Positions 45,943-54,872 of a stretch of 64,000 bases of DNA are shown here, one piece after another. The notes beneath the pieces are model-generated. The model made no database searches and was not told where the DNA came from. It saw only the letters and a list, made by a program, of their open reading frames with translations. Numbering within the stretch: the first letter of the stretch is position 1; the number at the start of each line of letters is the position of its first letter. Both the position numbers and the translations under genes were made by a program. Source of the stretch: Kaistia hirudinis (GTDB lineage Bacteria > Pseudomonadota > Alphaproteobacteria > Rhizobiales > Kaistiaceae); NCBI RefSeq assembly GCF_014196455.1, contig NZ_JACIDS010000003.1, forward strand, positions 1 to 64,000, given 5' to 3'.

Positions 45943-46589
45943 CGATCGCCGTCATCGACTATGGTGCGGGCAACCTGCACTCGGTGAAGAAGGCGCTGGA
46001 GCTTGCCGGCCGGCTGACCGGCGCGGATGGCCCTGTCGTCGTCACCTCCGAACCGGCTGTGGTCGCGAAGGCCGATCACATCGTGCTGCCCGGCGATGGC
46101 GCCTTCGCCGATTGCCGCCAGCATCTCGACGCCGTTCCCGGTATGATCGAGGCGATCGGCGAGGCGGTCGATGCGCGGGGCCGGCCGTTCCTCGGCATCT
46201 GCGTCGGCATGCAGCTGCTGGCGACGCGCGGCATCGAATACGGCATCACGGCCGGGCTCGCCCGCATCGCCGGCGAGGTCCGCCCCGTCCGCCCGTCCGA
46301 TCCGGCGCTCAAGGTGCCGCATATGGGCTGGAACACGCTCGACGTCGCCAACACCCATCCGATCCTCGATGCGATCCCGCTCGGGCCGGAAGGCTGGCAC
46401 GCCTATTTCCTGCATGGCTACCAGCTCTATCCCGAGGCTCCGTCCGATGTCGTCGCCACCGCCGATTATGGCGGCCCGGTCACGGCGATCGTCGCTACCG
46501 ACAATCTCGCGGGCACGCAGTTCCATCCCGAGAAGAGCCAGAAGCTCGGCATTGCGCTCCTCGCCAACTTCCTGAAGTGGAAGCCCTGA
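45939..46589 (+). CDS. hisH: Imidazole glycerol phosphate synthase subunit HisH
   Basis: A 216-residue class I glutamine amidotransferase that supplies ammonia to HisF. The nucleophile Cys lies in [11 protein letters not shown], and the His-Glu of the triad lie in TQFHPEKSQ near the C-terminus. [16 protein letters not shown] opens the domain. It starts in a 4-base overlap with the DUF2628 gene and ends in TGATG overlapping hisA. Confidence 0.96.
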   Translation: MTIAVIDYGAGNLHSVKKALELAGRLTGADGPVVVTSEPAVVAKADHIVLPGDGAFADCRQHLDAVPGMIEAIGEAVDARGRPFLGICVGMQLLATRGIEYGITAGLARIAGEVRPVRPSDPALKVPHMGWNTLDVANTHPILDAIPLGPEGWHAYFLHGYQLYPEAPSDVVATADYGGPVTAIVATDNLAGTQFHPEKSQKLGIALLANFLKWKP

Positions 46590-47332
46590 TGATCCTCTTC
46601 CCCGCCATCGACCTGAAGGATGGCGCCTGCGTCCGCCTGAAGCTCGGCGACATGAACGAGGCGACGGTCTTCAACGCCGATCCGGCCGCGCAGGCCCGCG
46701 CCTTCGAGGCCGAGGGCTTCGAATATCTCCACGTCGTCGATCTGAACGGCGCCTTCGCCGGCCGTCCCGTGAACGGCGCGGCCGTCGAGGCGATCCTGGC
46801 GAGCGTCAAAATGCCGGTCCAGCTCGGCGGCGGCATCCGCGATCTCGCCGGCATCGAGACTTGGCTCGGGAAGGGCATTCGCCGCGTCATCCTCGGCACG
46901 ATCGCGCTGCGCGATCCGGATCTGGTGCGTGAGGCCTGCCGCGCCCATCCGGGCCGCATCGTGGTCGGCATCGACGCCCGCGGCGGCCGCGTCGCCGTCG
47001 AGGGCTGGGCCGAGACCTCGGAACTGACCACGATCGAGCTCGCGCGTCGCTTCGAGGACGCCGGCGTCGCTGCCATCGTCTATACCGACATCGACCGCGA
47101 CGGCGTGCTGAAGGGCCTCAATATCGAATCGACCCTGGCGCTCGCCCGCGCCGTGCAGATCCCGGTGATCGCCTCGGGCGGCCTCGCCTCGCTCGACGAC
47201 GTCCGCCGCCTGCTCGAGCCGGACTGCCGCATCCTCGAAGGCGCGATCTCGGGCCGCGCCCTCTATGACGGTCGGCTCGATGCCACAGAGGCGCTGAAGC
47301 TCATCCGCGCCGCGCGGGAGGCGCTGAACTGA
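46589..47332 (+). CDS. hisA: ProFAR isomerase HisA
   Basis: A 247-residue (beta/alpha)8-barrel that isomerises ProFAR to PRFAR, step 4 of histidine synthesis. [14 protein letters not shown] holds the catalytic Asp, and [12 protein letters not shown] holds the second one, on opposite halves of the barrel. The phosphate-binding GGGIRDL and ASGGLASL loops are present. The start overlaps the hisH stop and its own stop overlaps hisF, so three genes are translationally coupled. Confidence 0.96.
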   Translation: MILFPAIDLKDGACVRLKLGDMNEATVFNADPAAQARAFEAEGFEYLHVVDLNGAFAGRPVNGAAVEAILASVKMPVQLGGGIRDLAGIETWLGKGIRRVILGTIALRDPDLVREACRAHPGRIVVGIDARGGRVAVEGWAETSELTTIELARRFEDAGVAAIVYTDIDRDGVLKGLNIESTLALARAVQIPVIASGGLASLDDVRRLLEPDCRILEGAISGRALYDGRLDATEALKLIRAAREALN

Positions 47333-48120
47333 TGCTCAAGACCCGCGTCATTCCCTGCCTCGACGTCAAGGATGGCCGTGTCGTCAAGGGCGTGCAGTTC
47401 GTCGATCTCGTCGATGCCGGCGATCCGGTCGAGGCGGCGAAGGCCTATGACGAGGCCGGTGCCGACGAGCTTTGCTTTCTCGACATCACGGCGAGCCACG
47501 AGGCCCGCGGCACGATCCTCGATGTGGTCGCGCGCACGGCCGAGGCCTGCTTCATGCCGGTGACCGTCGGCGGCGGCGTGCGCACCGTCGAGGATGTGCG
47601 GGCGCTGATGCTGGCTGGCGCCGACAAGGTTTCGATCAACAGCGCCGCCGTGGCCGATCGGCGGATCGTCGCCCGCGCCGCGGAAAAGTTCGGCGCGCAG
47701 GCGATCGTGGTCGCGATCGACGCCAAGCAGACGCGCCGGCGCGGCCAGGATGGCGCCACGGCGGATCGCTGGGAGATCTTCACCCATGGCGGCCGCAAGC
47801 CGACCGGCATCGACGCGGTCGAATATGCGATCGAGGTCGCCGCGCTCGGCGCCGGCGAAATCCTGCTCACCTCCATGGACCGCGACGGGACGCGCGACGG
47901 CTTCGATCTCGGCCTGACCCGGGCGATCGCCGATGCCGTGCCGGTGCCCGTGGTTGCGTCGGGCGGCGTCGGAAATCCCGGCCATTTCGTTGCGGGCGTG
48001 CGCGAGGGTCATGCCAGCGCCGTGCTTGCCGCCTCGGTGTTCCATTTCGGCGACTTTACGATCCGGGAGGTCAAGGAGCATATGATGGCTGCCGGCATCC
48101 CCGTTCGGCTCGACGGTTGA
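47332..48120 (+). CDS. hisF: Imidazole glycerol phosphate synthase subunit HisF
   Basis: A 262-residue barrel cyclase that pairs with HisH and converts PRFAR plus ammonia to imidazole glycerol phosphate and [21 protein letters not shown] holds the first catalytic Asp, and [14 protein letters not shown] the second. [28 protein letters not shown] is the phosphate-binding region. It overlaps hisA by one base. Confidence 0.97.
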   Translation: MLKTRVIPCLDVKDGRVVKGVQFVDLVDAGDPVEAAKAYDEAGADELCFLDITASHEARGTILDVVARTAEACFMPVTVGGGVRTVEDVRALMLAGADKVSINSAAVADRRIVARAAEKFGAQAIVVAIDAKQTRRRGQDGATADRWEIFTHGGRKPTGIDAVEYAIEVAALGAGEILLTSMDRDGTRDGFDLGLTRAIADAVPVPVVASGGVGNPGHFVAGVREGHASAVLAASVFHFGDFTIREVKEHMMAAGIPVRLDG

Positions 48121-48130
48121 GAGGCATTTC

Positions 48131-48454
48131 GTGTCGGAATTCTCGCTCGACGACCTCGCGGCCATCGTGAAGCGCCGCGCTTATTCGGACGATGCGTCGT
48201 CTTACACCGCCAAGCTGATGGCCAAGGGCCCCGCTCGCATCGCCAAGAAGTTCGGCGAGGAGGCCGTCGAGGCGGTGATCGCCGCGGTGGAGGGCGACCG
48301 CGACGCGCTCGTCTCGGAGACGGCCGACGTGCTCTATCACCTCGCCGTCCTGCTCGAATCGCGCGGCGTCGCCTTCGACGCCGTGTTCGCGGAACTGGCG
48401 CGCCGCACGGGGCAGACCGGGCTCGAGGAAAAGGCATCGCGGCCGGCGGAGTGA
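48131..48454 (+). CDS. hisE: Phosphoribosyl-ATP pyrophosphatase
   Basis: A 107-residue all-alpha MazG-like enzyme that removes pyrophosphate from phosphoribosyl-ATP, step 2 of histidine synthesis. [14 protein letters not shown] and the E[12 protein letters not shown] segment give the acidic metal-binding residues. The start is GTG at 48131. Single-domain HisE, separate from HisI, is usual in alphaproteobacteria. It closes the his cluster; hisG, hisD, hisC and hisI are elsewhere. Confidence 0.95.
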   Translation: MSEFSLDDLAAIVKRRAYSDDASSYTAKLMAKGPARIAKKFGEEAVEAVIAAVEGDRDALVSETADVLYHLAVLLESRGVAFDAVFAELARRTGQTGLEEKASRPAE

Positions 48455-48475
48455 TCCGCCGACCCGGGAGGAAGC

Positions 48476-49429
48476 ATGGACTGGATCCTCAGGCCGGAAC
48501 ACGCCCCCCATCGCGTCTTCGAGCGCGAGGAATGGGCCAATCTGCGTGCCGACACGCCGCTGACGCTCGACGAGGCCGATCTGGCGCGGCTGCGAAGCCT
48601 CAACGACCCGGTCTCACTCGACGACGTCGTGACGATCTACCTGTCGCTGTCGCGCCTGCTCAACCTCTACGTCGCGGCGACCCAGGAACTCTATACGGCG
48701 ACGCGCACCTTCCTCGGCGATCGCGATGGCAAGACGCCCTTCATCATCGGCATCGGTGGTTCGGTGGCGGTCGGCAAGTCGACCACCGCCCGTATCCTGA
48801 AGGCGCTGCTCGGGCGCTGGAACAACACGCCGAAGGTCGAGCTCATCACCACGGACGGCTTCCTCTATCCCAATGCCGTGCTGCAGGGCGAGGGCCTGAT
48901 GGAGCGCAAGGGCTTTCCCGAGAGCTACGACCTGCCCGCGCTGCTTTCCTTCCTGTCGGACATCAAGGCGGGTTCCGACAAGGTTTCCGCCCCGGTCTAT
49001 TCGCACCTCGTCTATGACATCGTGCCGGGCGAGCGGGTCACGATCGACCGGCCGGACATCCTCATCGTCGAGGGGCTGAACGTGCTGCAGACGCCGCGGC
49101 TGCCGCGCGACGGCCGCGCTGTGCCGTTCGTCTCTGACTTCTTCGATTTCTCGATCTATATCGACGCCGACGAGGCCGACATCCATCGCTGGTATGTCGC
49201 CCGCTTCCTGCGCCTCCGCGAGACGGCGTTCCGCGATCCGAACTCCTATTTCCATCGCTACGCCCTCATCGGCGAAGTGGAGGCGATCGAGATCGCCGAG
49301 CGGCTGTGGACGCGGATCAATCTGGTGAACCTCCGGGACAACATCCTGCCGACGCGCCCGCGGGCCGATCTCATCCTGCGCAAGGGCGAGGATCACCGCG
49401 TCGAGGAAGTCGCGCTGCGCAAGCTCTGA
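48476..49429 (+). CDS. coaA: Type I pantothenate kinase
   Basis: A 317-residue P-loop kinase that makes 4'-phosphopantothenate, the first and feedback-regulated step of coenzyme A synthesis. The P-loop [10 protein letters not shown] is at about residues 100-109. [29 protein letters not shown] is the pantothenate/CoA-binding region, and IVEGLNVLQ and [12 protein letters not shown] follow. It starts 21 bases after hisE with a GGAGG Shine-Dalgarno, a gene order common in Rhizobiales. Confidence 0.96.
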   Translation: MDWILRPEHAPHRVFEREEWANLRADTPLTLDEADLARLRSLNDPVSLDDVVTIYLSLSRLLNLYVAATQELYTATRTFLGDRDGKTPFIIGIGGSVAVGKSTTARILKALLGRWNNTPKVELITTDGFLYPNAVLQGEGLMERKGFPESYDLPALLSFLSDIKAGSDKVSAPVYSHLVYDIVPGERVTIDRPDILIVEGLNVLQTPRLPRDGRAVPFVSDFFDFSIYIDADEADIHRWYVARFLRLRETAFRDPNSYFHRYALIGEVEAIEIAERLWTRINLVNLRDNILPTRPRADLILRKGEDHRVEEVALRKL

Positions 49430-49448
49430 GCGTCATACCCGCTACTCG

Positions 49449-49479
49449 TTCGCAGTTGCGAAGATAGGCGTTGAACGCC
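49449..49479. promoter_or_regulatory. Twin palindromes upstream of the CDF transporter
   Basis: TTCGCA-GT-TGCGAA (49449-49462) and GGCGTT-G-AACGCC (49467-49479) are two perfect palindromes four bases apart, 55-85 bases before the transporter start. Their loops are too short for RNA hairpins, so they look more like protein-binding sites. No known regulator motif is recognised. Confidence 0.3.
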
Positions 49480-49533
49480 TTCCGGTCGGATGCTAAGGGC
49501 GCCCCACAGCCGACATGCCGCCGGGAGTTTGCC

Positions 49534-50433
49534 ATGCCGAAATGGATCGACAGGACCACGGCGGTCGCTTTCTCATCCATCGTGATCGCCCTGATCGTGA
49601 TGGGCATCAAATATACCGCCTATCTGATGACGGGCAGCGTCGCGCTCTATTCGGACGCGCTGGAGAGCATCGTCAATCTGGTGACGGCGCTCACCGCCTT
49701 CTGGGCGATCCAGGTCAGCCGCAAGCCCGCCGACAGCGACCACCAGTTCGGCCACCACAAGGCCGAGTATTTCTCCGCCGTGCTCGAGGGCGTGCTCATC
49801 ATCCTCGCGGCGCTTCTGATCCTGCGCGAGGCCTGGATTGCCTATCAGGCGGGGCACCAGCCCGAGAATGCGATCTCCGGCCTCGCGGTGAACTCGGTCG
49901 CGACCGTGATCAACGGCGCCTGGGCGATGTTCCTGTTCCGCTTCGGCCGTCGCCGCCGGTCGCCGGCCTTCATAGCCGAGGCCTGGCACCTGACCAGCGA
50001 CGTCATCTCGTCGCTCGGCGTGCTGGTCGGCCTGCTGCTCGTCGTCGCCACCGGCTGGGCGGCGCTCGATTCGCTGGTCGCCGTTCTCGTTGCCGGCAAT
50101 ATCCTCTGGTCCGGCTGGCGCGTCGTGCGCGATTCGGTCAGCGGGCTGCTCGACGAGGCGGTTTCGAAGCAGGTGGAGCAGGAGATCCGCTCCATCATCT
50201 CGGCCGAGGCTGAAGGCGCCCTCGAGGTGCACGACCTCCGCACCCGTCATGCCGGCCGCGCGACCTTCATCGAGTTCCATCTGGTCGTGCCGGGTGCGAT
50301 CACGGTATCGGCCGCGCACGAGATCTGCGACCGTCTCGAAGCGGCCCTGCAGCGTGCCGTCGAGGGGGCCGAGGTGCTGATCCATGTCGAGCCCGACACG
50401 GAAGCGCGCCACCAGGGCGTCATCGTGCTCTGA
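49534..50433 (+). CDS. Cation diffusion facilitator (CDF) transporter
   Basis: A 299-residue antiporter that exports divalent metal ions in exchange for protons. It has six expected helices and a C-terminal cytoplasmic domain of about 85 residues. TM5 has the HxxxD metal site in [13 protein letters not shown]. In TM2, [16 protein letters not shown] places E-xxx-N where most members have H/D-xxx-D, so metal choice may differ. The [13 protein letters not shown] loop is typical. ATG at 49534 has a GGGAG Shine-Dalgarno 7 bases before it. Metal not predictable; zinc, manganese or iron are options. Confidence 0.9.
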   Translation: MPKWIDRTTAVAFSSIVIALIVMGIKYTAYLMTGSVALYSDALESIVNLVTALTAFWAIQVSRKPADSDHQFGHHKAEYFSAVLEGVLIILAALLILREAWIAYQAGHQPENAISGLAVNSVATVINGAWAMFLFRFGRRRRSPAFIAEAWHLTSDVISSLGVLVGLLLVVATGWAALDSLVAVLVAGNILWSGWRVVRDSVSGLLDEAVSKQVEQEIRSIISAEAEGALEVHDLRTRHAGRATFIEFHLVVPGAITVSAAHEICDRLEAALQRAVEGAEVLIHVEPDTEARHQGVIVL

Positions 50434-50445
50434 ACGCCGCGCGCG

Positions 50446-50474
50446 CTTGATTTTCGGCGCCGGAATCCTGATAT
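50446..50474 (+). promoter_or_regulatory. Candidate heat-shock (RpoH) promoter of grpE
   Basis: CTTGAT (50446-50451) and CTGATAT (50468-50474) are 16 bases apart, about 38 bases before the grpE start. They resemble the alphaproteobacterial RpoH pattern CTTGAA / CYTATAT. No CIRCE repeat lies here. A chance match cannot be excluded. Confidence 0.4.
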
Positions 50475-50512
50475 CGGGCTCAAACTGCAACTTGAGAAAG
50501 CGAGAATTCGCG

Positions 50513-51127
50513 ATGTCCAACGATACCAGAACCCCGTCCGGCTCCGAGACGCCCGCCGCGGCCGGCTCGACACCGGTCGAGGGTGAGGTCGCCGGCGAAG
50601 CGAACGCGCGCATCGCGGCGCTCGAGGCCGAGGCTACCGAGCTCAAGGACCGCGTCCTGCGCACCATGGCCGAGATGGAGAATCTCCGCCGCCGCACCGA
50701 GCGCCAGGTCGCCGAGACCCGGCAATATGCGATCGCCGCCTTCGCGCGCGAGATGCTGACCGCCGCCGACAATCTCGAGCGCGCGATCCAGGCCGTTCCC
50801 GACGACGCCCGCAAGACCAGCGAGGCGCTCGGGACGCTGATCGAAGGCGTCGAGATGACCGAGCGCGAGCTGCACAATTCGCTGGAAAAGCACGGCGTCA
50901 AGAAGATCGAGCCGGTCGGCCAGAAGTTCGATCCCAACCTGCATCAGGCGATCTTCGAAGTGCCGACGGCGGATCACGCCGCCGGGATCGTCGTCCAGGT
51001 CATGCAGCCGGGCTATGTCATCGGCGAGCGCGTGCTGCGTCCGGCCATGGTCGGCGTCGCCAAGGGTCCGGCGAAAGCCGCCAAGGCCGACAAGTCGGCC
51101 GATTCCGACGCCGAACAATCCGCCTGA
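50513..51127 (+). CDS. grpE: Nucleotide exchange factor GrpE
   Basis: A 204-residue co-chaperone that releases ADP from DnaK. An Ala/Glu-rich start leads into a long coiled coil (about residues 30-110, with [21 protein letters not shown]), then the C-terminal beta-domain [13 protein letters not shown] and [26 protein letters not shown], the GrpE signature. The C-terminal tail is Lys/Asp-rich. ATG at 50513 gives normal length. In most relatives grpE follows hrcA; here it stands between a metal transporter and a TRIC-like gene, 12 kb from hrcA. Confidence 0.96.
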   Translation: MSNDTRTPSGSETPAAAGSTPVEGEVAGEANARIAALEAEATELKDRVLRTMAEMENLRRRTERQVAETRQYAIAAFAREMLTAADNLERAIQAVPDDARKTSEALGTLIEGVEMTERELHNSLEKHGVKKIEPVGQKFDPNLHQAIFEVPTADHAAGIVVQVMQPGYVIGERVLRPAMVGVAKGPAKAAKADKSADSDAEQSA

Positions 51128-51133
51128 CGCAAC

Positions 51134-51778
51134 GTGGACCTGGGGCTCAGCCTTCTTCAGGTCCTTGGCAGTGTCGGCGTCTTCGTCTTCGCGCTGACCG
51201 GCGCGCTCGCGGCCTCGCGCCGCGAGCTCGATATTGTCGGCTTCATCTTCTTCGCCGCCATCACCGGTGTCGGCGGGGGAACGCTGCGGGACGTCCTCCT
51301 GGGCGAAACCCCCGTCTTCTGGATCCGTTCGCCGGAGCCGATCCTGGTCTGCCTCGTCACCGGAATCGGCGTCTATTTCCTCGCGCCCTTCGTCGAATAT
51401 CGCTACCGGCTGATCCTCTGGGCCGACGCCGTCGGCATCTCCGGCTATTGCGTGATGGGTGCGGCGCAGGCGCTCAAGGCCGGGGCGAGCCCGACGGGGG
51501 CGATCGTCATGGGCATCATGACGGCCTCGTTCGGCGGCATCATCCGCGACATCGTCGCCGGAGAGCCGTCCGTGCTGCTGCGCAAGGAAATCTATGTGAC
51601 GGCGACATTGGTCGGCGCGGCGCTCTTCGTCATCGCCGAACGCTGGGGCGTGCCCTTCTGGCCCGCGGCACTTGCCGGCACCTTCGCCGCCTTCGCGATC
51701 CGCGCCGGCGCGCTGGCCTTCGGCTGGACGCTCCCCGGCTATCGCTCGCGGCCGGGCCGCAACCCGCCGCCCGCCTGA
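51134..51778 (+). CDS. TRIC-type (UPF0126) membrane channel protein
   Basis: A 214-residue membrane protein with two repeats of about three helices plus a last helix. GVFVFALTGALAASRRELDIVGFIFFAAITGVGGGTLRDVLLG and the second copy ASFGGIIRDIVAGEP are the paired GG-x-x-RD motifs of the UPF0126/YadS family, now grouped with trimeric intracellular cation channels. The GTG start at 51134 lies 6 bases after grpE. Ion selectivity and role in the bacterium are not known. Confidence 0.9.
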   Translation: MDLGLSLLQVLGSVGVFVFALTGALAASRRELDIVGFIFFAAITGVGGGTLRDVLLGETPVFWIRSPEPILVCLVTGIGVYFLAPFVEYRYRLILWADAVGISGYCVMGAAQALKAGASPTGAIVMGIMTASFGGIIRDIVAGEPSVLLRKEIYVTATLVGAALFVIAERWGVPFWPAALAGTFAAFAIRAGALAFGWTLPGYRSRPGRNPPPA

Positions 51779-51798
51779 TCCTCAGCCGGCGTAACGTC

Positions 51799-52746
51799 TC
51801 ACGCGGCGTAGCGCGTGGCGTCGACGCCGTAGTGGTTCACATAGCGCGCATTGATCGCCGAGACCGGCAGCACGATCATCACGTCGGTCGTTCCGAACTG
51901 GCGGTCGATGACGGCGCCGTCGCCGATATAGGCGCCGAGGCGCAGATAGCCCTTGATCAGCGGCGGCAGGGCGTGAAGCGCCGCCTTTGTGTCGATCGCC
52001 TCCGGCGGCAGGCGGTCCATGGCCACGCTGCGGCCGGGCAGGGCGGTAACCTGCCACGCCTCGGGTGCGCGGCAGTTGTGATGCAGGAACGAGAGCGGCA
52101 GCGCCAGGCGGTCCGGATCGGTGCCCTCCAGCGAGGCACAGCCCACCATGACGTCGAGCCCGTGGCTGCGGACATAGCTCCAGATGCCGTGCCACAGCAG
52201 CTCGACCGTGCGCTTGGTGCGATAGGGCGGCAGCACGCAGGAGCGGCCGAGCTCCAGGAATTTGAGGCCGGAATGCCGGCCGATCAGCGGGCCGACATCG
52301 AACTCGCTCGCGGTATAGAAGCCGGAATGGCGCGCCGCGACGTCCTGGCGGAGCAGGCGATAGGTGCCGACGATCGCCGGGTCGCCCGACTTGGTCCGCG
52401 TGTCGTGGTCGATGACGAGCAGATGGTCGCAGATCGCGTCGAACGCATCGCGGTCGCGCCGGGTCATCTGCGTCTGCACATCGGCGATCGCCGACATTTC
52501 CTCATAGAAGACCTTGAAGCGCAGCTTCTGGGCGCGCTTCACCTCGCGCGGCGAATGGGCGAGCCGCACCTCAAGCGAGCCGAGCCGGCCGAGCGGCTCG
52601 GGTATCGCCGGCGCGGTTCGAAGTCCCTTCGGCATGGTCAGCCTCAACCCGTCAAGCATGCGGCGGGAAAGCCCCGGCAGCGCGGCGATGGGCGCGGGCA
52701 CGGCCAGCGTCCGCACGGCACCCTGTCGATCCGCAGCCTTGACCAT
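51799..52746 (-). CDS. olsB: Ornithine N-acyltransferase OlsB (GNAT/hemolysin-like)
   Basis: A 315-residue acyltransferase of the OlsB family, which transfers a 3-hydroxy fatty acid from acyl-ACP to ornithine to form lyso-ornithine lipid. KRAQKLRFKVFYEEMSA, ICDHLLVIDHDTR and FLELGRSCVLPPYRTKRTVELLWHGIWSYV are characteristic. OlsA, which adds the second acyl group, is not in the window, so lipid formation would rely on another locus. The start has GGAGG eight bases upstream. It is co-directional with the histidine kinase gene upstream (80-base gap holding its promoter or an RNA linker). Confidence 0.88.
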   Translation of the reverse strand: MVKAADRQGAVRTLAVPAPIAALPGLSRRMLDGLRLTMPKGLRTAPAIPEPLGRLGSLEVRLAHSPREVKRAQKLRFKVFYEEMSAIADVQTQMTRRDRDAFDAICDHLLVIDHDTRTKSGDPAIVGTYRLLRQDVAARHSGFYTASEFDVGPLIGRHSGLKFLELGRSCVLPPYRTKRTVELLWHGIWSYVRSHGLDVMVGCASLEGTDPDRLALPLSFLHHNCRAPEAWQVTALPGRSVAMDRLPPEAIDTKAALHALPPLIKGYLRLGAYIGDGAVIDRQFGTTDVMIVLPVSAINARYVNHYGVDATRYAA

Positions 52747-52825
52747 AACATGATCCTCCGTCCGCGATCACCCCACCCGACAGGGGCGAAGCAAATCGTG
52801 ATCCGGGGTAGTTTAATCATGCAAT

Positions 52826-54754
52826 TCATACAGTTTGGTGACGAAGCGAATCCGCCTGCCCGTCCGATCCGGCGAGATCCGCCAGCGCGTGGCGGAGCGA
52901 ATCAGGCGTGACCGGCTTGGTGATCGCGCGGTCGGCGCCGCATGAAAGGGCCCGGTCGGCGAGGTCCTTGTCGGCGCTCATGGCGAGGATCCAAGGCTGC
53001 GGCCCGCCGCGCTGCGCGCCGCGAAGTTCGCCGATCAGCGCCGCGCCGCTCTCGCTGCCGAGCTTCATGTCGACCAGCACGAGATCGGCGCCGCGCGCCG
53101 CGAGCGCCGCATGCGCCGTCGCGCGGTCAGAGGCCTCGGTGACCGCGTGGCCGAGACGCTCCAGCACGGCGCGGATCAGGAGCGCGCTGACGGGATCGTC
53201 CTCGACGACGAGCGCGCGGAGCCGCTGCCTGACATGCGAGGCGGGGGTCTCTTCGCGATCGGCCGGGTCGATCACGAAGCCGCCGCGATGATCCGTGAGC
53301 GCCGCGACGACCCGCAGCAACGACGCGCGGCGCACCGGCCGGACGAGATAGGCGTCGAAGCCGGCCTGGCGGAGGTCCGCGAGGCGCGGGCGTCCCGCGG
53401 GCTCGATCAGTGCGACGAGGCCGATGGCGCCGCCTGCGGCGGTCCGCAGGCGCTTCGGCGCCGCCTCGGCGTCGGCAAGACCGTCAATGTCGACCAGGAG
53501 CGCATCGAAGGGCTGGCGGGCTGCCGCCGCCGACGCAAGCAGCCCGTCGATGCGCGTTTGGGTGCTGGTCGTCGTGACCTCGCCGCCGGCATCGACAATG
53601 GTGCCGGCCAGCGCGTCGGCCTCGGGCTCCGAGCGGGCGGCGAGCAGCAGCCTCCGGCCGGTGAGGTCCGGGCCAAGGCTGTCCGCCGGCCGGGCGACGA
53701 TCGGCAGGCCCAGGGTGAACGAGAAGACCGAGCCGCCGCCGGCACGCGGCGACAGCACGAGCTGCGAGCCCATATGCTCGACGATCCGGCCCGAAATCGC
53801 GAGGCCCAACCCGGCGCCACCCCCATCCGTGCCGCGTTCGAACGGGCCGAAGATCCGCGCCTGATCGCCCGGGTCGACGCCGCGGCCGCTATCGGAGACG
53901 GCGATGCGCAGCTCAAGGCGATCGGTCGTCTCGGCGACCCGTTCGGCCGAGATCACGATGCCGCCCTGGTCGGAGAAGGCCGCGGCATTGGCGACGAGAT
54001 TGACGAGGACCTGACGCAGACGACCGGCATCGGCATCCACCCGCGGCAGGGCGCCGGTCGTCTGCGTCGACAGCGAGAGGCCCTTGGCGAAGGCTCGCGG
54101 CGCCATCAGCTCGGCGACCTGTTCAAGGAGCGTCCCGATATCGCAGGCCGAAGGGTCGAGCGAGAAATGCCCCGCCGCGATGCGCGAGGCATCGAGCAGG
54201 TCGTCGACGACGCGCTCCAGCGCCGCGGTCGACTGGCCGAGCGCCTCGACATAGGAGCGCTGCTCCGCAGAAAGCTCGGTCTCGGCCAGCAGATCGGCGA
54301 GGCCGTGCATGCCGTGCAGCGGCGCGCGCAGCTCATGGCTGACGGTCGCGATCGAAAGGGCCGGCTCGAAGCCCGAAGCGACGCCGCCGGTCGGAACGCC
54401 GGCACGCGCCTCCTCCAGCTCCCAGTTCTCGTCTTCGAGCGCCTCGAGCCGGGCCGCGAGCGCCGCCGCCTCGCGGCGCTCGGCGTGGAGCCGCAGGCCG
54501 AGGGCGAGGGCGGCGAGCAAGGCGAGAACGAGCGTCGCGACCAGCAGGAAGAGCGCGGCGCGGTCGGGCTCGAGCACCGCCAGTGCGGCGGCGAGCGCGG
54601 CGGTCGCGGCTGCGAGCAGCGCCAGAATGGCGGCGAGGCCGCGCCGCCCGGACGCCGGCGAAGAAGGACGCAGCGTCGCGGAACGTGGCGTGCGGCGGCG
54701 CTCGTCTTCCTGCCGGACGGGATCTGTGGCGATACGGGCCGGATCGGCGGACAT
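52826..54754 (-). CDS. Hybrid histidine kinase with two receiver-like domains
   Basis: A 642-residue membrane sensor kinase. Two adjacent helices (about residues 39-61 and 67-88) anchor it with almost no periplasmic loop, then comes a coiled coil. The H-box IATVSHELRAPLHGMHG has His140; N-box LVNLVANAAAFSD, G-boxes SDSGRGVDPGD and GAGLGLAIS follow. A first receiver-like domain (about 377-490) is degenerate; a second (about 515-630) is intact, with VVEDDP, the phospho-acceptor in LVLVDMKLGSESG and K in AITKPV. The lack of an input domain suggests sensing of membrane state or a partner protein. No response regulator gene is adjacent. Confidence 0.88.
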   Translation of the reverse strand: MSADPARIATDPVRQEDERRRTPRSATLRPSSPASGRRGLAAILALLAAATAALAAALAVLEPDRAALFLLVATLVLALLAALALGLRLHAERREAAALAARLEALEDENWELEEARAGVPTGGVASGFEPALSIATVSHELRAPLHGMHGLADLLAETELSAEQRSYVEALGQSTAALERVVDDLLDASRIAAGHFSLDPSACDIGTLLEQVAELMAPRAFAKGLSLSTQTTGALPRVDADAGRLRQVLVNLVANAAAFSDQGGIVISAERVAETTDRLELRIAVSDSGRGVDPGDQARIFGPFERGTDGGGAGLGLAISGRIVEHMGSQLVLSPRAGGGSVFSFTLGLPIVARPADSLGPDLTGRRLLLAARSEPEADALAGTIVDAGGEVTTTSTQTRIDGLLASAAAARQPFDALLVDIDGLADAEAAPKRLRTAAGGAIGLVALIEPAGRPRLADLRQAGFDAYLVRPVRRASLLRVVAALTDHRGGFVIDPADREETPASHVRQRLRALVVEDDPVSALLIRAVLERLGHAVTEASDRATAHAALAARGADLVLVDMKLGSESGAALIGELRGAQRGGPQPWILAMSADKDLADRALSCGADRAITKPVTPDSLRHALADLAGSDGQADSLRHQTV

Positions 54755-54872
54755 GAAGGTCGCAGGCGCTCCGATGAGGCCGACCGCCCCCCGGCCGACA
54801 GGAGCAGCTTCGCAGCATCTGATTGCTGAATGCTTGATGCGGCGCGGGCGCGCGTTGTCTGCGCGCCCTTGG

